From Acinetobacter sp. WCHA55 (GTDB lineage Bacteria; Pseudomonadota; Gammaproteobacteria; Pseudomonadales; Moraxellaceae): DNA of 64,000 nt. Positions within the stretch are counted from its first letter, which is position 1; every line of letters starts with the position of its first letter. Below, one piece after another: positions 37,131 to 46,130 of this stretch. The position numbers and the translations under genes were made by a program. Where the stretch lies: assembly GCF_002165305.2 (NCBI RefSeq), contig NZ_CP032286.1, positions 2,480,001 through 2,544,000 on the forward strand, in the 5' to 3' direction. The notes below the pieces were generated by a model. The model ran no database searches. It was not told the DNA's origin and was given only the letters and a program-made list of their open reading frames with translations.

Positions 37131-37370
37131 GTTTAAATCCTATGGTTCCTGTTTGTACTGATTTCCACGTTTGTTCTTTTCAGAATTTCCCAACAACTCG
37201 AATCACGCTTTCGGATCTCTTGAGATTGATGATTTTTCTAAACTGTAAAACTGGACTTATACATATAGACGAACAAAAAGTTCAAAATACGCAAAAATAA
37301 TTTAACTTTCTTCTCTGTACTGAAAAATCGTCTTTTTTACTTTACGCACTATTGCATTTGGACACATCAT

Positions 37371-37391
37371 AAATGATAATCAATATCATTT
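37371..37391. promoter_or_regulatory. Fur box ahead of the ECF sigma gene
   Basis: AAATGATA (37371-37378) and TATCATTT (37384-37391) are perfect inverted arms around ATCAA, giving a 21-base site close to the Fur consensus. It ends 19 bases before the sigma ATG and may also influence the divergent hemO promoter. Confidence 0.75.
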
Positions 37392-37410
37392 AAACCCTTG
37401 GGGAAGTATT

Positions 37411-37956
37411 ATGTCTCCTTCCACCTCTTCCAAAGCACAGCAACAGTTAATTGGTGAACTTTATCTTCAGCATCATGACTGGTTAATTCAGTGGCTGAGA
37501 TATCGGATTCGGCATCCCTTTAATGCTGCCGATATTGTGCAAGATACTTTTGTGCGTTTAATCCAAGCCAAACATAAGTTGGCTTCGATCCAAGAACCCA
37601 AAGCCTATCTCATCAATATTGCAAAACACGTTTTGATTGATCAGCATCGTAGAAATGTAATTGAAACCAATTACTTAAAAAATCTCTACGATGAAGCTCA
37701 ATTAGGACAAGAGCTAATTCAAGACAACACTATTGAAGACACCATACAAATTCTGGATTTTCTATCGGTTGCCTTAGGTAAAACCACCGCTAAAGTGCGC
37801 CAGTCCTTTATTCTTTATTATATTGAAGGCTATAGCCAAACCGAGATTGCTGAATTAACAGGAAAATCACTACGTAGCATACAAGGCTATTTAGCCGATG
37901 GACTCAGTCTCTGTTATGAGCTACGCCATAAAATGCATGCAGAATGCGAAGAATGA
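37411..37956 (+). CDS. FecI-like ECF sigma factor
   Basis: A 181-residue extracytoplasmic-function sigma-70 factor. Region 2 is LRYRIRHPFNAADIVQDTFVRL ... PKAYLINIAKHVLIDQHRR, and region 4 is SFILYYIEGYSQTEIAELTGKSLRSIQGYL, the DNA-binding helix-turn-helix. It is coupled to the FecR gene and preceded by a Fur box. In such systems haem or hemophore binding to an STN-bearing receptor signals through FecR to free this sigma factor, which then transcribes the receptor gene. Its targets here are probably the receptor and/or hemophore genes. Confidence 0.93.
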   Translation: MSPSTSSKAQQQLIGELYLQHHDWLIQWLRYRIRHPFNAADIVQDTFVRLIQAKHKLASIQEPKAYLINIAKHVLIDQHRRNVIETNYLKNLYDEAQLGQELIQDNTIEDTIQILDFLSVALGKTTAKVRQSFILYYIEGYSQTEIAELTGKSLRSIQGYLADGLSLCYELRHKMHAECEE

Positions 37957-38951
37957 AAGACGCTCGGCATATTCGTAAAGAAATTGCCCTTTGGGTGATT
38001 CGACTCAACTGTGACAACCCAACTGAGCGTGCACAAGTTCAGCAAGAGTTTCAGGCTTGGCAAAGAAATCATCCGCAATATCTGCCCTATTTTGAAGAAT
38101 TCCGAGACTTTGATCTTGAAATGCAGAACCTATCACGCCAGCAAAACCTACATGGTGAAACTGTCGAACAAACCTTTCAAGCCATTGAGCATGAACAGCA
38201 AAAAGTTATCTCATTGTTTAATCAGGCTGTTTTCTCACTGATGGCCATCAGTTGTCTTGGTTATTTGAGTTTTACTTATATTCCCTTTTCTTATTATTTT
38301 GCAGACTATAAAACTGCAACCAGTGAAGTGAAGAATATTGTACTCGATGATGGCTCAATGCTGACCCTCGCGCCTAAATCAGCGATAAAAGTGGATTACA
38401 CCACTGGGCAAAGAAGAATCGAATTAATCCAAGGTGATATCTATGTTGATGTCGCTAAGAACCCTGCTCGCCCTTTTATCGTCCATACAAAACAAGCTGA
38501 CTATCAAGCACTTGGAACACGTTTTATTGTCAACCAATATACCGATACAAGTGCACTGAATATGTTGCATTCACGTGTTCAAGCCCGTGCTAATCTGACT
38601 GCTCAGGCTAAGCCTTTAATTGTTTCAGAAGGTCAACGGATACAAGTTGACGCTCATGGCCTTGGAAAAATCGAAGTCTTTGATACACAAATGTTCAAAA
38701 CTTCATGGCAAATGCAACAAATTCAGGCCAATCAACTGGCTTTACCTGATCTTCTCAATCGCTTAAATGCTTACCATAGTGGCTACATGATTTTTAATGA
38801 AAAAGAACTCAGCCAAATTAAAGTGACGGGGATTATTAACCCTCAACAAGACTTGCTTGGAACACTGCAATTGATCCAGTTACAGTACCCTCAGCTTGAG
38901 TTTTTTCAAATCGGAAACTATGTGACCTACGTCAAAATGAAAGCCTCTTAA
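37953..38951 (+). CDS. FecR-family anti-sigma factor / signal transducer
   Basis: A 332-residue bitopic membrane protein. The cytoplasmic N-terminal DUF4880-type helix domain covers about residues 1-55, a membrane segment about 90-112 (NQAVFSLMAISCLGYLSF), and the periplasmic FecR domain about 120-215, with the conserved VLDDGSMLTLAPKSAIKVDY and QGDIYVDVAKNPARPFIV. The C-terminal part resembles an STN-type domain. The ATG at 37953 overlaps the sigma stop as ATGA; an ATG three codons earlier (37944) is also possible. The STN domain of the nearby receptor is its expected partner. Confidence 0.92.
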   Translation: MKDARHIRKEIALWVIRLNCDNPTERAQVQQEFQAWQRNHPQYLPYFEEFRDFDLEMQNLSRQQNLHGETVEQTFQAIEHEQQKVISLFNQAVFSLMAISCLGYLSFTYIPFSYYFADYKTATSEVKNIVLDDGSMLTLAPKSAIKVDYTTGQRRIELIQGDIYVDVAKNPARPFIVHTKQADYQALGTRFIVNQYTDTSALNMLHSRVQARANLTAQAKPLIVSEGQRIQVDAHGLGKIEVFDTQMFKTSWQMQQIQANQLALPDLLNRLNAYHSGYMIFNEKELSQIKVTGIINPQQDLLGTLQLIQLQYPQLEFFQIGNYVTYVKMKAS

Positions 38952-38952
38952 T

Positions 38953-40446
38953 TTAAAATTTGTACTCAAACTTTAAGCTTAAACTTTGCTTATCATTGCT
39001 ATATAGCCAGTCTACATTGCTTTTATTTTGGTTATAGTTGTAGGTTAAATTGGGGGTCAGACCGTATAGTGTGAATTTGGGCATTTGCAGTACCGCTGTA
39101 TAATTCTGTTCAAAATCATGACGTCGGGTATCAAAGCCAAAACCATTGACATATTGATCGTACTGTCTCCAACGTAAAGAGCTAAACACAGTCAAGTTGA
39201 TTCCATCTAGGATCGGTTTACTCAACCCAAAGCGAACACCTTGTTGTTCATAGGCTGCAAAATACTGTTCCTCGGTATTGTGATCGACATAGTCTAATCC
39301 TGAAAACAACGTCCACTGCTGTGGTAGAACTTTCCAAAAGGTCACAAATATCGACTTTTCAATGCCACTCTGTTTTTCATATAAGATATGATCGACATCT
39401 TCAATTTCTGCTTCCAGTTTTAAGGCTTTATCCTGCCCAATAAAACGCATCCATTCTGCCCGCATACCATAAGCATTTGACAAAGTATCATTGGCATAGC
39501 GTCGATGTTCAAACACAGGTGCAACTAAAATTTGATTACGTGGGTTTTGAAAACTATAGCCTGCATTAAAATTGAGGGTAGCTTCATTATAGTCACTTTG
39601 CTTTTGATAACTTTTTCCATAACCCAACGCCTTGAATGCAAATCCATGCTGCCCTACAAGTGACCAGCGTTTACTGATGACTGTTTCATAGTCGAATGCA
39701 CTTGCATCAATCGGATCTGGAGTACCTTGCTTTAAGTCACGAATAATATATTCACCATTTGCATCCACCCCGACAATGGTGGGTACCAGTGTATAGCGCT
39801 CGGAAGAATTATTAATATTGGTTGCATGACGTATCCCCAAAGCTACATTGCCTTGCCATGTATCACGTTGATCTAAAGTTTTTAAATATGCGTCGATGCT
39901 GTGATTAATATTGTGACTGATTTGATCATTTGCCCCCGCTAAATGCTGTTTCACTTGTTCAAACAACTGTTTGGCTTCTTTATTTTTTTGTTGTTCTGTC
40001 CATAATCTTGCCAATTCCAAACGAATCATCATATTTTCAGGCTGCAATTCTAAGGCCTGCTGAAATAGGTGCTCAGCTTGTTGCGCCTGACCTTGTACTC
40101 TTGCCAGTGAGGCTTGCGCAAAATAAGCCAAAGACAGGTCATGATCTTTAAAATTTAAATAGCGATTTAAGTAAATCTGAGCAGCCTGCCACTGTTTTTG
40201 CATGACTGCAATGTATAAAGCACGTCCAACCTCCTCCACATTTGGCTGAACTTGGACGGCCTCCCCATCAATCACCATCGTCGGTAATGGATGAGCATCT
40301 ATGTTTTGTTGCTGTTTGAACTGTTGTTCTATTTGTAATTGCTGTTGTTGTAATTCTTGGTTTAAACGCAACTGAGTGTCGTCATCTGCTGCATATATAT
40401 GTTGTTGACTTAAAAAGAATATGCCAATTAACCATTTTTTTTTCAT
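38953..40446 (-). CDS. hsmA: Slam-family surface/secretion assembly protein (HsmA-like)
   Basis: A 497-residue outer-membrane protein. A signal peptide (MKKKWLIGIFFLSQQHIYA) is followed by a Gln-rich helix (about 25-50), TPR-like helices (about 70-190; QAEHLFQQALELQPENMMIRLELARL) and a C-terminal DUF560 14-strand-type barrel ending SLSLKFEYKF. Slams move lipoproteins, or secreted hemophilins, across the outer membrane. Position next to a hemophilin gene matches the A. baumannii HphA-HsmA pair, for which export of the hemophore has been shown. Its stop lies one base from the converging FecR stop. Confidence 0.9.
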   Translation of the reverse strand: MKKKWLIGIFFLSQQHIYAADDDTQLRLNQELQQQQLQIEQQFKQQQNIDAHPLPTMVIDGEAVQVQPNVEEVGRALYIAVMQKQWQAAQIYLNRYLNFKDHDLSLAYFAQASLARVQGQAQQAEHLFQQALELQPENMMIRLELARLWTEQQKNKEAKQLFEQVKQHLAGANDQISHNINHSIDAYLKTLDQRDTWQGNVALGIRHATNINNSSERYTLVPTIVGVDANGEYIIRDLKQGTPDPIDASAFDYETVISKRWSLVGQHGFAFKALGYGKSYQKQSDYNEATLNFNAGYSFQNPRNQILVAPVFEHRRYANDTLSNAYGMRAEWMRFIGQDKALKLEAEIEDVDHILYEKQSGIEKSIFVTFWKVLPQQWTLFSGLDYVDHNTEEQYFAAYEQQGVRFGLSKPILDGINLTVFSSLRWRQYDQYVNGFGFDTRRHDFEQNYTAVLQMPKFTLYGLTPNLTYNYNQNKSNVDWLYSNDKQSLSLKFEYKF

Positions 40447-40516
40447 TACTCACACTCAAAAGATAAAACATAGAAATATGAAAGACCTACCGAAGTAAGT
40501 CTTTCACGCCTTTCAA

Positions 40517-41335
40517 TTAGGGAGTATATGAAGTCTGAACACCACCAAAGGCTGTATCTAAATTACGGTCATCAAACTGGGCAATACCCGCTAAAGAACC
40601 AGTATTGGTCGCTTGGTTACCAAAGAAGTGACCCGATGCATCACCTGCGATTGAACCGTTTGCAGTCGCAGTTCCATAGAAGCTTGCTGAGCTTGCATCA
40701 ATATCAGCATTCACTTGTAGGCTGCTTACCGTTCCTGTACCTGTTAATTGGCCCGTCAAAGTTGCATTATTGAAGTTTGCTGTAAAGGTATTGGCACCTG
40801 TGGCAGTCAAGTTGTTTCCATTGTTAATGCCACTCACGCTATAAGTTGCAGTACCTGCATTCGGTACTGATGCGCCAGTATTGTTGCCAATATAGAAAAC
40901 TGTACGGGTTGCTGCATCAGCAGCACCTGTATAGTTTCCAGCACTGTCTTTCACCTCTTTGGCCCATTCGCCAAACCAAACATCATTGCTTGCAGCGGGG
41001 CTTACATTCTTGAACTTCCAAACACCGAGACCTGTATGTGGAAATGGAATACTGGCCAAATCAATCCCTGCAGCCAACCCATAGATGCCTGTTGCAGGAT
41101 CATAAGTACCGCCATAATTTGGATTATTAATAAAGCTAACCAGATGATCTTCAAATGATGCTTTTAAGTTCAATAACTGACCTTGTACTCCACCTGCTGC
41201 TGTGCCAGAAAGGTTATACGCTGAGCCCAATAACAAATTGGTCGTGTCCGATTGACCATAAACCAAGGCTGCTTGTGCAGAACCCATTACGCCCAATGAA
41301 GCAATCATTGCCAGTGTAAGTTGCTTAACTTTCAT
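40517..41335 (-). CDS. hphA: Hemophilin-type secreted haem-binding protein (HphA-like)
   Basis: A 272-residue secreted protein with a cleavable signal peptide (MKVKQLTLAMIASLGVMGSAQA followed by ALVYG) and no lipobox Cys, so it is released rather than anchored. The N-domain has PFPHTGLGVWKFKN, whose His is a likely haem ligand. The C-terminal half is Gly/Asn/Thr-rich, with repeated beta strands (TFTANFNNATLTGQL, IDASSASFYGTATANGSIAG), like the small TbpB-type barrel recognised by Slam proteins. It sits directly upstream of the Slam gene. Alternative: another Slam substrate binding a different ligand, but the haem context makes hemophilin most likely. Confidence 0.85.
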   Translation of the reverse strand: MKVKQLTLAMIASLGVMGSAQAALVYGQSDTTNLLLGSAYNLSGTAAGGVQGQLLNLKASFEDHLVSFINNPNYGGTYDPATGIYGLAAGIDLASIPFPHTGLGVWKFKNVSPAASNDVWFGEWAKEVKDSAGNYTGAADAATRTVFYIGNNTGASVPNAGTATYSVSGINNGNNLTATGANTFTANFNNATLTGQLTGTGTVSSLQVNADIDASSASFYGTATANGSIAGDASGHFFGNQATNTGSLAGIAQFDDRNLDTAFGGVQTSYTP

Positions 41336-41378
41336 TTGTTCATTTCCTTTTATTTAGAATTTAAGATCATCAATAATT

Positions 41379-41402
41379 AAATGATAATCTTAATGATTAT
41401 TA
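41379..41402. promoter_or_regulatory. Fur-box-like site ahead of the hemophilin gene
   Basis: AATGATAATCTTAATGATTA occurs in this stretch, about 45 bases before the hphA ATG. It has the repeated GATAAT/ATTATT units of Fur sites but is less symmetrical than the other two sites in this locus. It suggests that hphA-hsmA has its own iron-regulated promoter. Confidence 0.6.
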
Positions 41403-41549
41403 TTTACATATTTGGATTGTATTTATGCTTGATTCAATTCTCTAGATGTAAAGCATAAAAAAGATCGGGCTATGTAAATTGTCAATTAAACTGTACGAAT
41501 ACAGTTTTGTTATTTTCCATATATCCACATGTGAATACATGGACTTGCT

Positions 41550-41588
41550 ACTGAAGGTTCAGCCTATATAGAGTGCCCAACCTTCGGT
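41550..41588 (-). terminator. Hairpin between hphR and hphA
   Basis: ACTGAAGGTT (41550-41559) and AACCTTCGGT (41579-41588) pair with one mismatch around a 19-base loop. It lies about 75 bases after the receptor stop on the minus strand. It may weaken read-through from the receptor into hphA, but a T run is poor. Confidence 0.4.
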
Positions 41589-41664
41589 ATTACTTTGAAT
41601 ATTTCAAAACATTTAGCTTTAGAATATTCATATATTAATCAAGGTAATAACCTTCTATTTCAAG

Positions 41665-44600
41665 TTAAAACTTATAGCTCAATGCTAATTTAAAGGCACG
41701 ACCTGGAGCCGCAACCGCAGAACGGGTTAAAGGATCCAAGTAGTATTGATTGGTTAAGTTGGTACCAATTAGATCCAGACCTAAATGCTCACTGTGTTGG
41801 TAGTGTGCATAGGCATCAACGGTTAGCGTGTCATCCCATTGCAGAGGTGCGTTAAACCAAGCCACCAATTCAGTTCCAATATAAGGATGGTCATAGCCTT
41901 CAAAATAATTCAGACGTGTGCCTAGCTCTAATTTGTTATCCAATAACCGTGTGCCGAGGGTTAGGTTCGCTTGGTATTCTGGTAAGGCCATATTGACCAA
42001 ATAACCTGTTGGGAAACCATAATTGATACAGGTTTTTGCTACACCCGACATAGTCATGGCGTCTAGACTGGCAAGCAGACCTGAACTTTCATCGCAGACT
42101 TCATTTTTTGAGTTATAAACCAAGGATAAATCGGTAAAGTATTTACCATTGTCAAAACGCCCTGAAAACTCATAACCTTCGACTGTCTGTTTATCAATAT
42201 TGCTAAATTTCAGTTGGTTATTACGTTCAATTACATCTTCTGTTTTATTATGAAAATATGCCAGTTTGATGTCTGCATGCCCTTTTTGTAAGTTAAACAA
42301 ATCCTTCATGTTATATACATAAGCCAGTTCAAAATTGTGGGCATGCTCGGGTTTTAGATCATAACCTGACTGTGATGCCGAAAACCCTAAAGTCGTTTCA
42401 AACATGCTCGGCATGCGATAGGCTTCAGTATAGTTAATATAAAAACGGTTGTTCGGATTCAATGTAATGGCTGCCGAAACAGCAGGTGCCCAATTTTTAT
42501 GGTCTTTTTTCTTTTTCACCACAGTTGAGTTAGTCTCTGTGACTTCAGAAGAACTGACATCAGGCTGACCATTGGTATTGAGCGCCAAGTCTTTTTGACT
42601 TAAGTCGACTGTTCCATTTAAGAATGGATTGTTCTCTGCATGAAACTTGCCATCTGCGTCGGCATACCAGTAATGTACCCCTTTAAATTGATAGGCTTTT
42701 CCAATGGCACGTTTGGCGCGGTTGCGTAGCGCAAGATTAACGCCCCCCCAATCATAAGCAAAAGCTCCATTTTGATCCATTTCATCAAACATTTCTTGGG
42801 TATAGACATCGACGTTTTCCGTATAAGACAGTTTCTGCCCAATGGTCCGTGTGGTTTCCGATAAACCCGCAATGCTGTCTTTATTGCCATTTAAAAAGTC
42901 ATCAAAAGAACTATACGAAACCGAGCGGGCACCTGCCGTTAAGTTCAGCCATGACGTCGCCTGCCAATCAAAGTTAAACCAATATTGATTTTCTGAACGA
43001 TGTCCTGCTCGTGGCAACATACGAAAAGCAGAGGTGCCCTGACTATCATTGATATATTCATCTTTGGTGGTCAGTTTTTCACGCGTTAAATCCGCTCCAA
43101 CAATTAAACTTAAGGCATCCATAAAGTTAAACTTGTTACTGAGACTCACGCCCTTATGAGTGGTTTTGGCATCGGTAAATGCGGTGTCAAGAATGGTAAA
43201 ACCATCACCTGGACTTCTATCTCGAACACCATCTCCATCACGGTCAACATTGGCTTCCCAAACATAGTCCCGTTTTGAAATCCAGTTCACGAAACCACCT
43301 GCTGAATAGGTTTGTGATTCTGTATCGGTCTGAAATAAGTTTGCACTGAAATCAAGCCAACGGCTATTTTCAGGGTTAAATCTATATTTTAAACTATAAG
43401 CTTTCGTACTTACTTCGCTGACAGGCCACTGTGGAACATTGTCCTGCGTCTGCCACATAATTCGCGAAGGCATAATTTCGCCATAAATGGTGTTGGTATC
43501 TCGATAGGTCAGTTGTAGCGCATGATCATCGTTTGGTCGCCAGTTCCCCTTTAACAGCCAAGATTCCATACGATTAGAAGTATTGGTGACCTCATTGCCC
43601 GGTTGCCAGACCGTTGCCATATAAGGTACCAGCCCTGTATTGTAATCAATGTTGCTACGATCGCCCTGCTTAAAAAAGTCACTATTATGCTTTCCTGCAA
43701 AGTAGTTGCCACGGTCTCGATAGGCATAAGCTGCAAGCAAATCAAATTGATCTTGTTTGGTCGCCACCGCAATACGCAGTGCCTGATCTTCTAAATGTGT
43801 AAGTTTATTGTCACTGCTGGTTTTTGGAGTCACTTGACCCAATGGGTCTTCACCATTATAGCTACCGAGCTTATCCCAACCTTTAGATTCTGCGACATCC
43901 CGATAATCTTGCCCATGATAAGAATGCATTTTTTGGGCTTTGGTGGTATTCGTCGCGCCTTCTACTTTAATTTCAGCACCATAGCGCTGTCCTTCACGTA
44001 CAACATCATCCGCTTCTAAAGTCTTAACCGATACCCCACCAGCAATGCCCGTTTTCACATCACGATCTAAAACTGAACCTTTCACTACTTGAATCGAGCT
44101 GAGCAAATTCGGATCAATATAACTGCGACTATTGGCACCGTTGTAGCCACGCCAGACCGTCATCGACTGTTCTGTTCCATCAATCGTGACAGGTACACGT
44201 CCCTGCCCTTGCATACCACGGATATTCGGATCTAAAGCCCCACTATTACGAGCATCGCCACTATACACATTCGACATTCCTTTCAGTAAATCTGAAGGCG
44301 TCGTCCCTTTAAAACGCTCAATCGCTTCTTTGCCTGCATAGACGGTCGAAATATTTTTATCATAGACATCATCATAGCCTTGCTCATCTCGTTCTTTTTC
44401 GCCACTAAAACTGAGGGCTTCGAGCTGTACATGAACAGAGTTTGGGTTTTCCACGTCAAGAGCCTGTGTACTTTGCGACTCAGGCAATGCTTGTGCAATG
44501 ACCTTATTTTGTACTGTATCTGACTTTGATGTAGTCGGAGCTTCTTTTAACAAATAACCTGTCGCATTTTTTTGCAAACTAAAAGGCGTATCTTTTAATA

Positions 44601-44877
44601 AATGCTGGAAAGCTTCGTCGGCTGTGTATTTTCCGTTTAAAGCAGGTGCTTGGAACAGATTGGTTTTTTTCGGGTCGAGTAACAAAGTCACATTGGCTTT
44701 CTGCGCAACCAAATTCAACGCACTGGTCAAATTACCCTGTGGAATGTGGTAATTCATTTCAGCAACTTGTGATGCCGCTGAAACAGACTGCATAGCCAAT
44801 GTCGATGAAATGGCTAGTGATATACAGAGACTTAAATATGTCACCTGCTGTTTAAATTGTTTTGATGAATGCCCCAT
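41665..44877 (-). CDS. hphR: TonB-dependent hemophilin/haemoglobin-type receptor with STN signalling domain (HphR-like)
   Basis: A 1070-residue outer-membrane receptor. It has a signal peptide (MGHSSKQFKQQVTYLSLCIS...), an STN/secretin-like domain (about residues 40-110; MNYHIPQGNLTSALNLVAQ), a plug domain (DLLKGMSNVYSGDARNSGAL, VTIDGTEQSM, GGVSVKTLE) and a large barrel ending AFKLALSYKF. The STN domain marks a transducing receptor that talks to FecR, and the matching sigma/FecR pair is encoded 4 kb away. ATG 44877 is chosen because it starts the signal peptide and lies 20 bases after a Fur box; the longer frame from 44979 would run through that box. It is expected to strip haem from hemophilin and import it using the adjacent TonB-ExbBD. 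Confidence 0.9.
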   Translation of the reverse strand: MGHSSKQFKQQVTYLSLCISLAISSTLAMQSVSAASQVAEMNYHIPQGNLTSALNLVAQKANVTLLLDPKKTNLFQAPALNGKYTADEAFQHLLKDTPFSLQKNATGYLLKEAPTTSKSDTVQNKVIAQALPESQSTQALDVENPNSVHVQLEALSFSGEKERDEQGYDDVYDKNISTVYAGKEAIERFKGTTPSDLLKGMSNVYSGDARNSGALDPNIRGMQGQGRVPVTIDGTEQSMTVWRGYNGANSRSYIDPNLLSSIQVVKGSVLDRDVKTGIAGGVSVKTLEADDVVREGQRYGAEIKVEGATNTTKAQKMHSYHGQDYRDVAESKGWDKLGSYNGEDPLGQVTPKTSSDNKLTHLEDQALRIAVATKQDQFDLLAAYAYRDRGNYFAGKHNSDFFKQGDRSNIDYNTGLVPYMATVWQPGNEVTNTSNRMESWLLKGNWRPNDDHALQLTYRDTNTIYGEIMPSRIMWQTQDNVPQWPVSEVSTKAYSLKYRFNPENSRWLDFSANLFQTDTESQTYSAGGFVNWISKRDYVWEANVDRDGDGVRDRSPGDGFTILDTAFTDAKTTHKGVSLSNKFNFMDALSLIVGADLTREKLTTKDEYINDSQGTSAFRMLPRAGHRSENQYWFNFDWQATSWLNLTAGARSVSYSSFDDFLNGNKDSIAGLSETTRTIGQKLSYTENVDVYTQEMFDEMDQNGAFAYDWGGVNLALRNRAKRAIGKAYQFKGVHYWYADADGKFHAENNPFLNGTVDLSQKDLALNTNGQPDVSSSEVTETNSTVVKKKKDHKNWAPAVSAAITLNPNNRFYINYTEAYRMPSMFETTLGFSASQSGYDLKPEHAHNFELAYVYNMKDLFNLQKGHADIKLAYFHNKTEDVIERNNQLKFSNIDKQTVEGYEFSGRFDNGKYFTDLSLVYNSKNEVCDESSGLLASLDAMTMSGVAKTCINYGFPTGYLVNMALPEYQANLTLGTRLLDNKLELGTRLNYFEGYDHPYIGTELVAWFNAPLQWDDTLTVDAYAHYQHSEHLGLDLIGTNLTNQYYLDPLTRSAVAAPGRAFKLALSYKF

Positions 44878-44897
44878 GCCCCGACCCAAAATAAGTA

Positions 44898-44910
44898 AAT
44901 GATAATCATT
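44898..44910. promoter_or_regulatory. Fur box ahead of the receptor gene
   Basis: AATGATAATCATT is a perfect 6-1-6 Fur-type palindrome, 20 bases before the receptor ATG, nearly the same spacing as the site ahead of the ECF sigma gene. Confidence 0.75.
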
Positions 44911-45239
44911 AACCAAGCAAGCGTATATAAATCCCTTGTTTGTATATCTAGAGACGAGTGACGGATAAAAAACATGCAAAAAAAATTAATTTAATTTTGC
45001 CCCAAAGGAAATAAGCATAAAAAATAACGGTTTCTTTCACTCCTAGTAAAAATAAAATAACAAGATTGTGATAGAAAATGAGGTCTTAAGTCTCATGTTC
45101 TATATCTGGAAACAGCATGAAATGTAGAATGCAAACGCTCTAGTTTGGGCATTTGTAGTTTTCGTCTTCATTTCACGATGTATAAATAGTCATGTATGGG
45201 AAACAAGGCATTTTGATTGGTCAAGTATGCCATCAAAAA

Positions 45240-45263
45240 AAGAAGCTTTGTCTCAAGCTTCTT
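45240..45263 (-). terminator. Terminator after exbB-exbD-tonB
   Basis: AAGAAGCTT (45240-45248) and AAGCTTCTT (45255-45263) form a perfect 9-bp stem. On the minus strand it is followed by a run of T. It lies about 105 bases after the tonB stop and isolates the receptor promoter downstream. Confidence 0.85.
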
Positions 45264-45368
45264 AGCATCATGGCGTATCAAATATATGCTGTACAATGCT
45301 CCCAGCCCATTCTGAAAAGAAATGTATGGCGATATTTCTCACAAAATATAAGTCCCAAAACAATCGGT

Positions 45369-46130
45369 TTAACTTGAGATGCGATATTGGAAGGTATTTT
45401 TAACATTCGACACACTGGTCGGTTTGCCATCGACGAGACGAGGCTGATATTTAAAAGTGAGTGCAGCCTGAATCGAAGGTCGTACAAACATCGGATGGCA
45501 GTCGCCTTGTGCCTTTGGATTTTCTACCCGCCCTTTTTCGTTCACGCTATACACCACCGTACAATCCCCCTCCAGCTTACGATCCAAAGCTTGTTCAGGG
45601 TAAGCTGGTGCTATTTTTGCAACAGGTTGATAATTTTTAACATCAAATGATTCAAGATGAGTTTGTGCTTTAGGTTCTACTGATTTCTGGGTCTTCGTCT
45701 GAGTTGGTATATCCGCTTGAGACTGCGTATCTACTGTTTTCTGAGATTCCGCTACTGCCGTTTGCTTTTCCGTCACGACTTGCTGTGTCGGTTTAGCCGC
45801 TGTAGGTACAATTTTATTGCTCTGTGACTCTACAAACTTCTTCGTGGTTTTCGGTTGGACTTCAGTAGGTTTCTCAAGCTGTTTTTTGACAGGCTCATGT
45901 AAGGGTTTTTCTTCGACTATCGGCTCAGGCTTTTTAGGTTCAGGTTGTTGTTTGATTGGAGGGGGTATTTGCACAAATTGTAATTGAATGGTTTTCGGCT
46001 TGGGTTCCGCCAATGTTTCATGCATCTCAACCGTACATAACCATGCAATTAGCGCAATATGCAATCCAGCCGTGACCGACAGAGCTAGGCCTTGATCACG
46101 AAACCTAATTTTGGAAACGGTTGCCATCAT
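45369..46130 (-). CDS. tonB: TonB energy transducer
   Basis: A 253-residue TonB. The N-terminal membrane anchor follows FRDQGLALSVTAGLHIALIA (with the usual conserved His), then a long Pro/Lys/Glu-rich periplasmic spacer (about 45-165; PPPIKQQPEPKKPEPIVEEK), then the C-terminal TonB fold PAYPEQALDRKLEGDCTVVY ... FKYQPRLVDGKP. It overlaps exbD by four bases (ATGA). Two cysteines in the C-terminal domain (GDCTVV and GDCHPM) could form a disulfide. It drives the neighbouring hemophilin receptor and possibly the phytase-linked receptor. Confidence 0.93.
   Translation of the reverse strand: MMATVSKIRFRDQGLALSVTAGLHIALIAWLCTVEMHETLAEPKPKTIQLQFVQIPPPIKQQPEPKKPEPIVEEKPLHEPVKKQLEKPTEVQPKTTKKFVESQSNKIVPTAAKPTQQVVTEKQTAVAESQKTVDTQSQADIPTQTKTQKSVEPKAQTHLESFDVKNYQPVAKIAPAYPEQALDRKLEGDCTVVYSVNEKGRVENPKAQGDCHPMFVRPSIQAALTFKYQPRLVDGKPTSVSNVKNTFQYRISS

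Noticed and set aside
41665..44877. Calling the large receptor a generic siderophore receptor
   Set aside because: The STN domain alone would allow that, but hemophilin, Slam and haem oxygenase genes flank it in the order known for the haem locus, which favours haem.
45192..45377. 61-residue plus-strand frame between tonB and the receptor
   Set aside because: It contains the tonB-operon terminator hairpin and has no ribosome site or protein-like composition.
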